Shown: in pieces, positions 51,012-62,650 of the stretch
How the letters are laid out: each line of letters opens with the position of its first letter
How positions within the stretch are numbered: the stretch's first letter is position 1
NCBI GenBank assembly: GCA_022605405.1
Contig: JABYQQ010000025.1
Location: 620,001-684,000, forward strand
Length of the DNA stretch: 64,000 nt
DNA from: Earliella scabrosa
Lineage: Eukaryota; Basidiomycota; Agaricomycetes; Polyporales; Polyporaceae
Direction of reading: 5' to 3'
Made by a program: the position numbers and the translations under genes
The notes under the pieces: generated by a model
The model's database searches: none
Seen by the model: the letters and a program-made list of their open reading frames with translations, nothing else
What the model was told of the DNA's origin: nothing

Positions 51012-54000
51012 ATGTCTTCCTCCTCCCGAAAACGAGCGGGATCTAGCAACACGGCTCCTAGTAGCAGTACAAAGAAGCCGCGAGTTCAATTCAAGTTGCG
51101 CGAGATAGGGGCGTCTTCATCAGGCGCTAAGCCCAGCCGCACTCCCCAGACCAACACCGTAGAGCGAGACACTCGGTCATTCCAAGTCTACCAGCTTTCG
51201 GACGGTCGTCTAGGAATGCGACATGAAGACGGCAAAGTGTTTGTAGCCCCCGCGGACACCTCTGACGCCGAGCAGAGTCTAGCATCGGAGACTCCGGCGG
51301 TGGACCCACTGTCGCATACTACTAGTACCATCCAGACCATCCTTTCCGAGTACCCCGCCGACCATCCTGCCTCTATCTCTGGGTCAAATAAGCCTGTCAA
51401 GTCTCGAGCGTGCCCAGAGCTTCGCGCTGCGGTGAGTTACGCCCAACAGATCCTTAATCAGTCCTTGTACTCACAGTATCTGACTTGCAACTAGGCTAAG
51501 ATACAGGAGTGGCTACCACTGCGTCAAGACTTCCTCGACGAGCTGCTTCGCTTCCACGGCTGCGAATATCCGGTGAACGCGGGAGCTGTCATCTGCCGTA
51601 CCTGCGGCGAGGAAGGCGCTGTATTCCGCTGCACGGAGTGCGCTAGTCGACGCCTTCACTGCGAGTCATGCATCCTTGCTCGGCACACAGACCTTCCACT
51701 GCATAGGCTTGAGGTACGTACTCAGGCTTCTCGGTGTGCTATGATCGTCTGTGAACCACCAACTGACATTGTGATGCACACGACAGGAATGGAGCGACGG
51801 CCGATGGAAGAAGATATCACTGCGCGACCTCAAGTATGTCTTCCAGCTGGGACATGACGGCGACGAGTGCCCCTGTCCCAGTGAGATCACGCGCCGTCTT
51901 GTGATAGGGCATGTCACGGGTATTCACCAAGTTCAAGTGCGCTTCTGCGAGTGCCTGGACGACTCAGATAACTTCGTCTATCAGTGGGTCCAAGTCTTCC
52001 GTCAGGGATGGTTCCCCGCTACGACGAACAAGCCGGCAACGGCGTTCACATTCGAAATGTTGAACGCCTTTCAAGAGCTCAACTTTCAGGGTAAGACCAA
52101 TCTATACGACTACTGGAAGTCCCTAGAACGTATCACCGACAACTCCGGCTCGGGACCATCACTTGTACGTGCTTCTTACGCCGACTATGCGACAACTGAC
52201 ATCAACGACCATTGCTTAGGACCGCTACAAACAAGTGTCACACGCAATCCGATTGTGGCGGCACCTCACTGCATTGAAACGCGGAGGACGTGCTCATGAT
52301 CCTGCCGGCGCGGCTGCTACTGGTCCAGGAGAGCTCGCCGTTGAGTGTCCGGCATGCCCGCACCCAGGAAAGAACCTCCCAGACGGATGGGAAGATACGC
52401 CGCCTAGCACTCGGTACGCACTCATCAGGCCTCGTGATCAACAGTGGATCCTGACCGCCTTTGTCGCAGGTGGCTGTATACGCTGTTCCTGATGGTGGAT
52501 GCCAATTTCCGCGCGAAGCTCAAGGACCGCGGGCTCGCTGATATGGAGCTGGGACCGGGATGGTCGTATTATGTTGAGAACTCGACCTTCAAGACACACG
52601 TCGAGACGCTAGGGACTCAGAATGAGGTCAGTACAATCTTCTCTTTCTGCCAATTTCGTTACGTCCTTGACTAGAGTCCCACATCATCCCGAGCTTAGAA
52701 GAACACATGCTCGGCTGAACATAAAGCGATTCAGAACGCAAATCTTCGGCGAGAGGGATACATAGCCTCGGGCGTAGGCGCTGTCTTGTGCGCGCGCCAT
52801 GCGATCGTGCGCCGAAATGCCGTCGGAGACCTTCCGAATGGAGAGAAGTACGTACTCACGCATCTGTCGCTCTGTCATTTGTCATGTGTTCTGACCTATC
52901 TGGGGTGAAGGTACGGGATCATGGACTATCTTGTGTTCTCCACGCTGCTTGGCGTCACTTTGATGCTGCTGATTTCGTACGACATCGCCTGTCAATGGTC
53001 CAAGAAGCTTGCTCGGCGCGCTCGCGAGGACCTCCCACCCCACATACGCACCGATATCTCCAATCGAGACATACGTTATGCGATACCCAAGAAGCACATT
53101 CGTGTACATGGACCCAATCATTCACAGTTTTCGCTGAACTTCCTCAGATGGGTTGGACGCACGTACGGCGAGGGTATCGAGGCACACTGGGCGCACATGA
53201 ATCCGGTGACCCTGGCAACACGCGAGATGAGTCCCGGATCAAGACGCGAGCACATGGACGATCATTGGGGTGCCTGGAATTGGCAAAAGGTGCTCGGGTT
53301 CGGTGAGTTCTCTAGGCGCCTTCCGTTGTGTCACTTATTGACAATTCGCAGCTGCGTACTTGCTCAAATGTCTTCGGGAAGCGCACGTGATGGCGGAGAA
53401 ACACCGCGCTGCTCACGAAGACCTTACTTCGAGTTCGAACATCCCAAGCGAGACGGTTGCAAAGTGGACCGTGGAGCTTGAGAACTGGAACCTTCAGCCC
53501 GGAAAGGGCGACGATCCTTACGAATCTCCTCGGACTAGTACGTATCTCATCGCGCCGATATTTGGTTTTATATTTTGCTAACAATGTATAAACCAGCTGC
53601 AACCGTAAAGACGGCGCGCCTGGAGATTGCCGAGGAGGAAGCCAAGGAGATGGCAGCGGGAAGTCTCCCACCTCATGACGTGCTGCCTGGCGTCTTCATA
53701 CAGGTTGGCCTTGACCTCGAAGAACAACAGTACGTGCTCAATTGCTAGGAGCACGTCTTGACGGTAGATTTCTAACGGATGAAGCAGACGATCACTGCAC
53801 GCACGCGAGAAGCAAACCTCAAGTGCGGACGGAAGCCTTGCAGAACTCCAGGAACGGCGTAACGCCCTCATGCGACGCATCGACTCTTGGCAAGCCATTC
53901 AGGACGTACACATGCCAATCGTCGCCCAATTCCGAGCCGGCGGAGACCCAATTCCGTTGGCTACAGCGCTCGAGGAAGCTGCCAGGAGGGCGCGCAGCGC

Positions 54001-55072
54001 CACATCACCGTCTCAGGCCCCCGCCGGTGACTTGTTGACGCCGCAGCCACTTCCCACGGCTGCCCGAGTTGCTCCAGCACCCTCAGCCTCGACCGCAAAC
54101 TCAGCTGCACCTCCGAAGGCTGACCGTATCTTGCTGTGGCTTCCCTCCGCCCTCCCGCCCATCATCCGCGCCTCGCTTGCTCCCAGTCTCGCTGACAAGG
54201 AGCGCCGCCTTCGTGTTGCCCAAGCCGACGACGCTCTGGAAGACATCCGACGCCTCCGACGCATTCTGACCGGCATTGTCGAATTCAAGCGCCTGAACGT
54301 TACTGGGACGGGCCAGAAGTCAACGCTTAGGGTTCGCAGCTTGTATGCCAAGTTCAAGGACAAAGAACAACGTGCAGCGGAGCGGTATCGGGCGGCTCGG
54401 AGCGCCCTCGAGCGTCTCGACGAGGCGGGCGAGTGGCAAACTCGCTTGCGGGTGCTGCTTGACTCTGACCTGCGCGGACCGGGGCGCGACGACAACGACC
54501 TGTCCAGCGAGGGACGTTTCGAGATCTCCTGGATCTGGCTTGTCCCTCGCAGTGCCGATGGCGCTCTTCCAGACGGCGTCGACGGCCGCCTCGACCCCAA
54601 TGAGCTTCTCGAGAACCTCAAGGTGGAGTGGGCACGAAGTCACGCGCGAGCGGAGAGATGGAGCGAGGAGGTCGAGCTCTTAAACGAGGAGATGAGGCGA
54701 GTACTTGCCTACTTTGAATGGAGAGCTGGATGGTGGCGGAACCAGGCTGAGCAGCGCGATGACGTCCCGGAGGTGCTGAAGCGGGGCCTGGCAGCGTATG
54801 CTGAGAAGTCCGCGAGTGTCTTCGAGGGACTTGCTGCTGGATGTGCCGCGCGGTGGGTTCCGTACCTGCGAACACGCAAAGAGGCGTTGCCAGGATGGGC
54901 TTCTCGCTATGACGTGCCTGAGGGCAAGGGAAAGCAGCGAGCCCGAGATATGGCACCAACGGGACGCTCCTCTGAGTGGCGGACAGGTTCCTCCATCTCC
55001 ACCGCCTTCTCACAGGAGCTCCTGTCCGGTGAGGAGTCGGGTCTGGGCACTAGTAGTGACGAAGATCAGTAG
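51012..55072 (+). CDS. KDZ transposase with CxC2 cysteine cluster
   Basis: Inferred exons: 51012-51431, 51495-51713, 51787-52164, 52220-52413, 52470-52626, 52699-52847, 52911-53302, 53352-53537, 53597-53729, 53788-55072; predicted 1,170 aa. A Ser-rich N-terminus precedes the CxC2 cluster (about residues 174-199; CRTC, FRCTEC, LHCESC), the zinc-binding domain typical of KDZ transposases. The catalytic core shows VDANFR (Asp414), SGVGAVLCARH, SYDIACQW (Asp530) and GEGIEAHW (Glu596 or Glu593), fitting a D-D-E triad; GAWNW follows. A long helical, charged C-terminus (from about 750) includes RAGWWRNQ and ends in an acidic DEDQ tail. All splice phases agree and no stop or frameshift was seen. The last acceptor could lie 3 nt earlier. 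It catalyses cut-and-paste movement of the surrounding element. Confidence 0.9.
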
Positions 55073-55119
55073 CTTTACCTTGTACATGTGTTGTATCTGA
55101 TACATAGTATCTTCCGAAC

Positions 55120-55399
55120 GGGCTTGACGTGCGCATCAAATGCCATTCCCGGCTGCGCTGACATGAAGACGGAGGAGTAGTCCCCGTCGGGCGCTCAGAC
55201 GTGATGGACAGACTAGGCAGGCACTCGCCGCGAACATCTCGTCCGCCATTGCCTGACAAGGGCTTGACGTGCGCATCAAATGCCATTCCCGGCTGCGCTG
55301 ACATGAAGACGGAGGAGTAGTCCCCGTCGGGCGCTCAGACGTGATGGACAGACTAGGCAGGCACTCGCCGCGAACATCTCGTCCGCCATTGCCTGACAA
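55120..55399. repeat. 140-bp tandem duplication
   Basis: Two apparently identical 140-bp units (55,120-55,259 and 55,260-55,399), each starting GGGCTTGACGTGCGCATCAA and ending GCCATTGCCTGACAA. They lie just after the transposase stop codon and before the right arm. Confidence 0.9.
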
Positions 55400-56828
55400 A
55401 ATGATTACGGCGGAAACAGTGGTGGGATGGCGCGTGAACGACTGGGGTGAGCATGAGATATGGAACACCGACGGCGGGATGACACGCAAATGGCTGAGAT
55501 CAGCACGCGGACGCTGAATTACAGTGGTGGGTGGGTTGTACAGGAGCAGAGGACAGGGCCCGAAGGATGGCGCGTAGACGGTCGGGACGCGCGCGCGGAC
55601 GCCGAATAATAGCGGCGGGTCGGTTGTACAGCAGCAGGTGGCGGGGAGTACACTATGAGAGTGCCCGGAGGTTTGGAGAGTGGCGGGATAGCACGCGGGT
55701 GGTCGGGACGAGCGCACAAACGGTGAATATAGCGGGGGGTGAGTTGTACAGCAGCAGGTGGCGGGGAGGACGCTATTACAGCGCCTGGCGGGTTCTACAG
55801 CAGCGGGATGGCGCGCGGACACACGGAATGAGCGCGCGGACGCCAAGCGACAGCGGCGGGTGGGTTGTACAGCAGCAAGTGGCGGGGAGGATGGCCCAGA
55901 GGGTTTTACAGCAGCGCGATCCCGCGCGGACGGTCGGTACAAGTGCGCGGACGCCGAATTACAGCAGGGAGGACGCTATGACAGCGCCTGGCGGGTTCTA
56001 CAGCAGCGGGATGGCGCGCGGACGGTCGGTACGAGCGCGTGGACGCCGAAATACAGCGGGAGGACGGTATGACAGCGCCTGGCGGGTTTTACAGCGGCTG
56101 GATGGCGCACGGACGGTCTGTACGAGCGCGCGGACGCCGAATTACAGCGGGAGGACGGTATGACAGCGTGTGGCGGGTTTTACAGCGGTGGGATGGCGCG
56201 CGAATGCCGGATTACAGCAGCTGGGGCGGGGAGGACGCTATGACAGCGCCTGGCGGGTTTTACAGCGGCGGGATCCCGCGCGGACGGTCGGTACGAGCGC
56301 GCCGCCGCCGAATTACAGCGGGGAGGACGCTATGACAGCATGTGGCGGGTTTTACAGCGGCGGGATGGCACGCGTATGCCGAATTACAGCAGCAGGGGCG
56401 GGGAGGACGGTATGACAGCGTGTGGCGGGTTTTACAGCGGCGGGATCCCGCGCGAATGCCGGATTACAGCAGCAGGGGCGGGGAGGACGGTATGACAGCG
56501 CCTGGCGGGTTTTACAGCGGCGGAATGGCACGCGGATGGTCAGAACAAGCGCACAGATGCGGAATTACAGCCGGGAGCTGTTTTACCAAGTCATATGACA
56601 GGTTACAGCGGTTTAACAATGGCTAACGTACTGTATTTCCACAGGAGAGGCGGTAATACAATGGGTGGGAGCGCTGTTAATGGGCTCTAGGGCTGTTCTA
56701 CAATATTGGGCAGACATTGTTGTAGAATACTGAGCAGGTAGTTATATAATACAACGGCGAGCAGCTGTAGCATTATAACAGGAGCAGGTTACTGGAGTAT
56801 TGTTATACAATAATGGTGTCTACAGGTG
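55400..56828 (-). repeat. right inverted arm of the KDZ element
   Basis: Reverse complement of the left arm, but about 0.4 kb longer because the GC-rich unit array has more copies. The outer few hundred bases match the left arm closely, ending GGTGTCTACAGGTG. Confidence 0.85.
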
Positions 56829-56835
56829 TACCTTT
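56829..56835. repeat. target-site duplication, right
   Basis: TACCTTT directly after the right terminus, identical to 45,416-45,422. Confidence 0.8.
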
Positions 56836-56873
56836 CCGCCATAGAAGCGCCAGACAAAACTTTCCGCGAGAGA

Positions 56874-57632
56874 CACTGCGTGGAGGACACGGCTAGACGA
56901 AATTTGTCTAGATTTGATAGGTGACCTACACTGATGTAGATCAAGGTCTATAGTAGCTTATCTAGACGAGCGATGATGTAGACGCCTACAGGTCTCCTAG
57001 ACGAATCTACTCGACATCACCTCTAGGTAGTCTGTCACAATACATTGCTAGGTCCTGCTACCTCCGCCCGTTTCTGTACAGACGACTTCTGGACAACTCA
57101 GTCATGTATGTATAGTCCTGTATAGTCCCTAGAGCCAATGGATATACTACTTCCGTTCAGTCCGAACCTACTCTAATGGTATCCAAGTTCCAAAGAGATT
57201 CAGAATCACGTCCTTCCGGCTTGAGGAGCCTGCCTGGTGCCATGAATAGAGACTCTCAGAACTCTTGTCGCTCAGCCGCGCTCTACGAGTTCTATCATTG
57301 TTCCCCATCAACGGTACTCGAAGGCAGTCCATCATGGATTCCTCGCTCATGTATGTAGACGCATAATTATTGTGAATGCGTTGCCAATAGTTCTGTATGG
57401 CAGAAATTTAGCTACACCAACGTTGTGCTAGAATTACGTAGGCGTTCTGCACTAATCTACACAATGATACGCGTAGATGGTATGATCTTGGCCTTTGCTA
57501 GCGATGCGCAGCTGCACTTGTAGCGCCTAGAGGAGGCCTGTTCTAGATCAAGCACACGAATTGTGCTAGCTTTGTGTAGCTACACTTGACGATGCTAGAA
57601 GAAATTGTTCTAGGCGTCCCCTCCACGCAGTG
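56874..57632. mobile_element. MITE-like element, about 759 bp, no coding capacity
   Basis: The left end reads CACTGCGTGGAGGACACGGC then TAGACGAAATTTGTCTAG. The reverse complement of the right end reads CACTGCGTGGAGGGGACGCC then TAGAACAATTTCTTCTAG. These are imperfect inverted repeats of about 40 bp. The interior is AT-richer and full of CTAG-containing short palindromes, with no gene. Both flanks carry GAGAGA, expanded into a (GA)n run on the right, which blurs the target duplication. It could be a non-autonomous hAT-type element, but this rests on the ends alone. It starts only 45 bp from the KDZ element. Confidence 0.6.
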
Positions 57633-58758
57633 AGAGAGAGAGAGAGAGGGATTCGGAGAGCGCGAGCACATGCGGCAGCCAAGTCCCCAATTGGCGCGCA
57701 TGCTGCGCAACTCCAGGTGTTCCGCTTAGAAAATCGAGGATGCCCTACAAGCCCCCGCCCCGCATAGGAGGCGCAAACGCACTAGGCCGGGCAGGGCTCT
57801 TCACCCGCTTCTCACACTCTGCCCTACCCACGGCGCAGAGTGTGACTCAGTGGGCAGAAGCCAGGCTCATATTGCATCTCCGGCAGTCCTGCGGACACAC
57901 CCAGCATGAGCGGTTCGTCTGTTTAACCTGGAGTCCGCACTACCTTAATACATACCTGCTCACGAGCAAACCTGCGTGTCTCGCGCTCCCCCCATCCACC
58001 AACCCGCCAGGTCCCCAAATGGATGGAACAGCAATTTCTCACCCCTACCGTCAACACGACACGCTCATCGTTGACGGCGTTGGAAAAGACAGCGTCCAGT
58101 TTTAATCGGCACGGCCGATGGCGACAAGTAGGTGGACTAGCGTTTTATGTCATGTAGGACGCCATCTTCGACGTCGGATCGACTTCCTACTTGGCGACGT
58201 GCGTCTACACGAGCCATAAGTGTTTTCAGGATTCACAGTCGTGGACTGCGTCGGGAAGTACACTGAACGATCTCCTCCACCGCAAGTGCCAGACAGGTCG
58301 TTCCACACATCATGTTGACAACAAACAGAGCACGATTCCCAATACAAGGCATTAACAACAGTTGTCTGCCTCAATATAGGCATATGGACATCTTAATTAA
58401 CGATGTTGAACGCATCACATTATAATCGGCTCGGGTATAACGTGCTATCCTGGATTATATTCGAACCTTTGTGATCTCCTCGAAGGATCACGGCCATGTG
58501 TTCCCCGGGGGAAGGGGGTATTTGGTCGGACGTTATCTGTGGGTGCAACTCTGGATGTCAACTAAAATATATTATCTCACTAACACATCAATCATATAAT
58601 ATCACTGGCATATCAATCACGAACACAGTGTTGCCTCATTAAGATTACATTCACACGATCTTATTCGGTCCCAGCAGCTGTTTCCAAGCACAGCACCCCC
58701 ACCCCTTACTTACCGTCAACCCTCATAACCCCACCGCGGATCGGGAGAGTCACTCGCA
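57633..58758. other. intergenic stretch
   Basis: It begins with a (GA)n run. No gene was recognised; the open frame at 57,740-58,105 has no domain. AT content rises towards 58,540-58,640. Confidence 0.4.
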
Positions 58759-60079
58759 ATGCTCGCAAGCTCTCGCCTACAACCCCTTCATGACACACTC
58801 ACGCGCATGCAAGACCTGGAGAGAAACTCAGGTATGCCAGATAATCACAGTCTTCCATTAAGACTAAACCGGTACTTACGCGGCATACGACGCGTAAACA
58901 TCCGGTCTACGGAACAATAATATAACAGCATCACCTCCGGAGTACCACGAACCCAATGCGACCACTTTCAGGCTGCCACAGACACGCAGGAGTGAGAGGA
59001 CGCCATCGCGCGTGGATTCACCGAAGCACAACTCGATGTTGTGGGACGATATCATGTCCCAGATAGTAAGGCATCCATTGTTGTAACCACCCGAACTGAC
59101 TACATTACCAACGGTCTAAGGGCGACAACGACAATTCGCCCAGGCTTCAAAGGTCAGAGCCATCGGCTGTCTCCCCGTGGACCGCGCCCGAACATTCGCT
59201 CGCATGCACAACGATCAACCAGCTGACGGCTGAGCTGTCAACCATAAAGGCACAACGCGATACGTACGCCATTATGTTGGAAGCTAGCATATGTGACCTC
59301 GCAAATTCGAAGTTCACGACGAAGGACGTTGGTCGGGGAGCGGATCTGAAGTGGATCTTGAACATTCTGGAAGAAGAATACAGTTGTTCCCTGTGCGTAA
59401 GCGCGCTCACCGCTACTTAATCGTCAAGTCGGCTTCACACTCATTATCGCACCGACAGCTGCTTTGAGATCATGTCAGTGATGACGATCACATTAGTCGC
59501 TGATGCACACAAGCTAATGCCACGACAGCGCCGAACCGTATTCCATCAACAATCCCAACTGCGGACATTCCTTCTGCGCGATATGCCTCCTTAAATGGGT
59601 ACTCGCTTCTGTTCACGATTGCTGCGGATATTGGCACGCCGACCTTATGTGTCCCCTGTGTCGTGCGAAGCTTCCCGACGTCCCCAGCACCACCCCTCGG
59701 TCCATCCAGTTGTTTCCCTTCATACCGAATCGTGCATGTAAGGCGACCGCGAGCAGGCTGCTTTCCATACTTGCGGAGGCGGTACGTCACGCCGGCATCG
59801 GCGAATACTCCACTGGCACGCTGCCCGACGGAGGCGAGTGGCACGGGACGATTGACGACAGGATCGCGGCATGGGGGGAATCAGGGACCGCTCTCCTGGA
59901 ATGGAAGAAGCGGGCAAGGCGAGCAGCGTTGCGAGCCGTGGGCTGTCCGCACACTATGCTGACTAATGGATATTGATCGTAGGGTCGGGGATGACCGTAT
60001 GACACAGCTCCTCACATACTGGAAGCTGATGCAAGGGCAGGACTTCCGATGGTTTAAACGCGAGGTCGACTGTGACTAA
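58759..60079 (+). CDS. RING-finger protein (probable E3 ubiquitin ligase)
   Basis: Resolved exons: 59223-59392, 59459-59473, 59529-59927, 59983-60079. The 5' part from the likely ATG at 58759 to 59222 is not resolved. A helical segment (LTAELSTIKAQRD...) leads into a C3HC4-type RING. It starts SCSLCFEI, then CGHSFCAICLLKWVLASVHD and CCGYWHADLMCPLCRAKL, and the protein ends FRWFKREVDCD. RING domains of this type recruit E2 enzymes for ubiquitin transfer; the expanded CLLKWV...CGYWH spacing recurs in mushroom RING proteins, as far as I recall. The first zinc knuckle depends on a 15-nt exon between introns of 66 and 55 nt. The final 55-nt intron (59928-59982) restores a frame with a conserved-looking end. 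Substrate and partners are unknown. Confidence 0.7.
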
Positions 60080-60527
60080 CAAGACAACACTACCAGCGCA
60101 GGTACTTGGCCGACTATTCGAACACACACACCATGCCTAACGTACTAACGCAGCCGATAGGCCCGCACAGGTTCTTCTTATGCTTTTCCGAGACGCTATC
60201 GTGTCACATCATTCCACTCAGTCCTCCCTCACCGCCACGCCCCCCCCCCCTTCGGACCCGTCAACTCATCGGAACATCCTCATCCGCGCAGCCAGTCGTT
60301 TCATATCTATCCATGTCCTCCACTCCACGCAGACTTTCGTTGAACATTGTAGTTATAGTGTAATTCTCAGCAACGCGGCTTTCCAGCATTGTATCTTCAT
60401 AGGATCGGGCACGACACTGCATGCACGGCAACAAGGACATCGACATGCAAGCATCACGTACATATCATTCAGTCCTCGTGAGCACAGAATCACATGCCGT
60501 TGTACGTAACACCCAGACGTGAGAACG
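60080..60527. other. intergenic stretch
   Basis: No gene was seen. A run of ten cytosines lies at about 60,239-60,250. Confidence 0.4.
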
Positions 60528-60908
60528 TCATACCAGGGGTGTACGGAGACAGCTACACTGTAATCGCACGCCTTCTAACTCCACAGCAATCCATTTCCTC
60601 CGCTCGGTCTCTTGTAAAAAAAGACCCCGAAACTCCTCTATCAAGTGCTGCGTGACGTCCAGAGATTCCTGCAGACGGTGTATTCGAGCACGTCGACTGC
60701 GTGAAACCGCCTGCAGTTTCTCAAGCCGACGTAGGGTCCATAGCTGACGGCGTCGCATTACTGTACTGCGTGAATACAACATGACAAGGCGTAAACTGGG
60801 ATACATACGTTGTCTACATTGAACACATTGACAGGTATTCACGAGACTGTTGGTCCGTCTGAACGAACGAGTTCCTGTGTATCGACGGCTACCACGCAAC
60901 AACATCAT
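60528..60908 (-). CDS. hypothetical small helical protein
   Basis: Possible exons on the minus strand: 60908-60809 and 60760-60528, joined across a 48-nt intron (GTATGT donor, TACAG acceptor, phase 1); 110 aa. The second exon is highly charged and helical, with coiled-coil flavour (RRLEKLQAVSRSRRARIHRL, then QETERRKW). No family was recognised. The ATG choice is arbitrary, and upstream exons are possible. Confidence 0.35.
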   Translation of the reverse strand: MMLLRGSRRYTGTRSFRRTNSLVNTCQCVQCRQRMYPSLRLVMLYSRSTVMRRRQLWTLRRLEKLQAVSRSRRARIHRLQESLDVTQHLIEEFRGLFLQETERRKWIAVELEGVRLQCSCLRTPLV

Positions 60909-62650
60909 CCCCAGTTGAATGCGACAAACCTGGCCATTGCACTCACCAGGTCGCGTATTGAAACAACATACGTATTCCAACAGAGCATACACGAATGACA
61001 GCAAGCAACGGTACCGCGCCGACATAAGCTGCTCAAATACGACTCATACAAAAAGGCGGATGTCACCGGTACGATGGTTTTATGGTCGCGGGACGCAGGC
61101 GGCGTTCGCCCCCCAAAAATGGAAATCCGTCCTGGGTATCCCAAGCAGATGACATAATCGCGTCCCCACACGTGTATCTGCTCCTCACCCCCATACTTAA
61201 CATGCAATCACCCTCGTATTCTCTATCAACATGGAGCCATGATACATCGCAACCCCACGATTTCGGACCCGCGCTGCACTCCACTCCGTTGTTACTATAT
61301 TTGAGTAAAGGCTCTCCAAACCCGCCCCTCCTCGTGTATGATCTCAGGGACCGACATCTGGTATTGCATCGACCGCGTCTGGGCCATCAGGCGTGTGCTG
61401 TAGCCCAGACCGGCACCTGCACAAGATAAGTCGTTTAACAAAAGACGCCGCACGCCACACTCCAGAATTCAACTTCGCATTCCTGACAGCACACGCATGA
61501 CCGCCATTTCGGCCAACATCCCAGTAAGCACCACACCACCACGCGCACCAAGGATCACACTGACACATCGAAGAACGTAACGATTCAGATATACCGGTTT
61601 CGCTCGCATTGTGACAAAGGGACACTCTCGTTCCTCACAATTTACCTTCGAGAAGGATTCACCGGCCATTTCGAAGATCCGCACTTACCGGCCGGTGTTA
61701 ATAGATACGCAGAATTCATTGGCCATTCTGCTCCACCGTATCGAATCTTCTATGCCTCTACCGTTCAATACCATCGACCGCTGCGCAGCGGAAAGATACA
61801 CTGGTCAGGCGAGTTTATTGTAACACGCGTAACGGCTCAAGAGAGGACGCGGTATACGCACGTAACCGAGCGCGACCAGCAGGACGCGTTCATAACTGTC
61901 AACTGGTCAGTAACGACACTCATCACGCCGAACATTGAACACATCTCTAAAATCACCCAATTCATACCTCCACGATCCCGTAGGATGGTTCATCGGCTAC
62001 GCAAGATCGCACCCGAATGTCGGTAAATCGAGTGTGTAGACAATACCGGATGCATTGTATAGATCGCGTGCGACGAATGCAACACGTAACATTATCCCAA
62101 TCACCGATATCCAGCCCATCATGCATTGGGTTACTCGTGTAGCTCCGGCTACTTCACGCGCATCCGTTCTCCATACAGGTACGGTTCTAACCCAAAACGG
62201 GCTTATATGCAACGCCGCCCCACATTCAAGTTCACTCTCACGACCAGCGAGGGGGTGAATTCAATCATCTCCTACAGCGTACAGCAAATCCGCGAAATCC
62301 CAACCAAGCATTCACCTTCTCCATGTCTCTGCGGGACTTAATCCGGTACGCTGCACAATTAATGACGTCAGGGAAACCATGATTGCTGATTATGCCACAA
62401 CCAAACACCACTTACTACATGCCACGGACGCCACCATCCCACCAACACGAACGTTCACCCGTTCTGTCGCAAGCATCGGCGGCATACTTCCACACACGTC
62501 CATCGAAATCACTCCGACGGAACGTAGTGCAGGACAGGAATGCCACCTTGAAAGGCGGGCGGGAGGAGCCAAGTTTCCGGAACATTGGTAAGATCCACCT
62601 CCGAAGGTAATCCTCCAGCTCATCGCATATACAGTACACCGGCTCGACGC
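60909..62650. other. stretch without a supported gene
   Basis: Short open frames occur on both strands, with no domains and no consistent splicing. Confidence 0.35.

Larger units (their letters stand above)
45423..56828. mobile_element. complete KDZ-type DNA transposon, 11,406 bp
   Basis: Ends are mirror images: CACCTGTAGACACCATTATT on the left and its reverse complement on the right, flanked by TACCTTT on both sides. Inside are a KDZ transposase gene (51,012-55,072), a companion gene (49,189-46,770, minus) and a gene with an RNase H1 N-terminal domain (49,439-50,563). KDZ elements (Kyakuja-Dileera-Zisupton) are a transposon class expanded in mushroom fungi. The outer roughly 340 bp of the two arms look nearly identical, and none of the three inferred reading frames is broken, which together with the intact duplication points to a recent, possibly still mobile, insertion. 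Confidence 0.88.
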
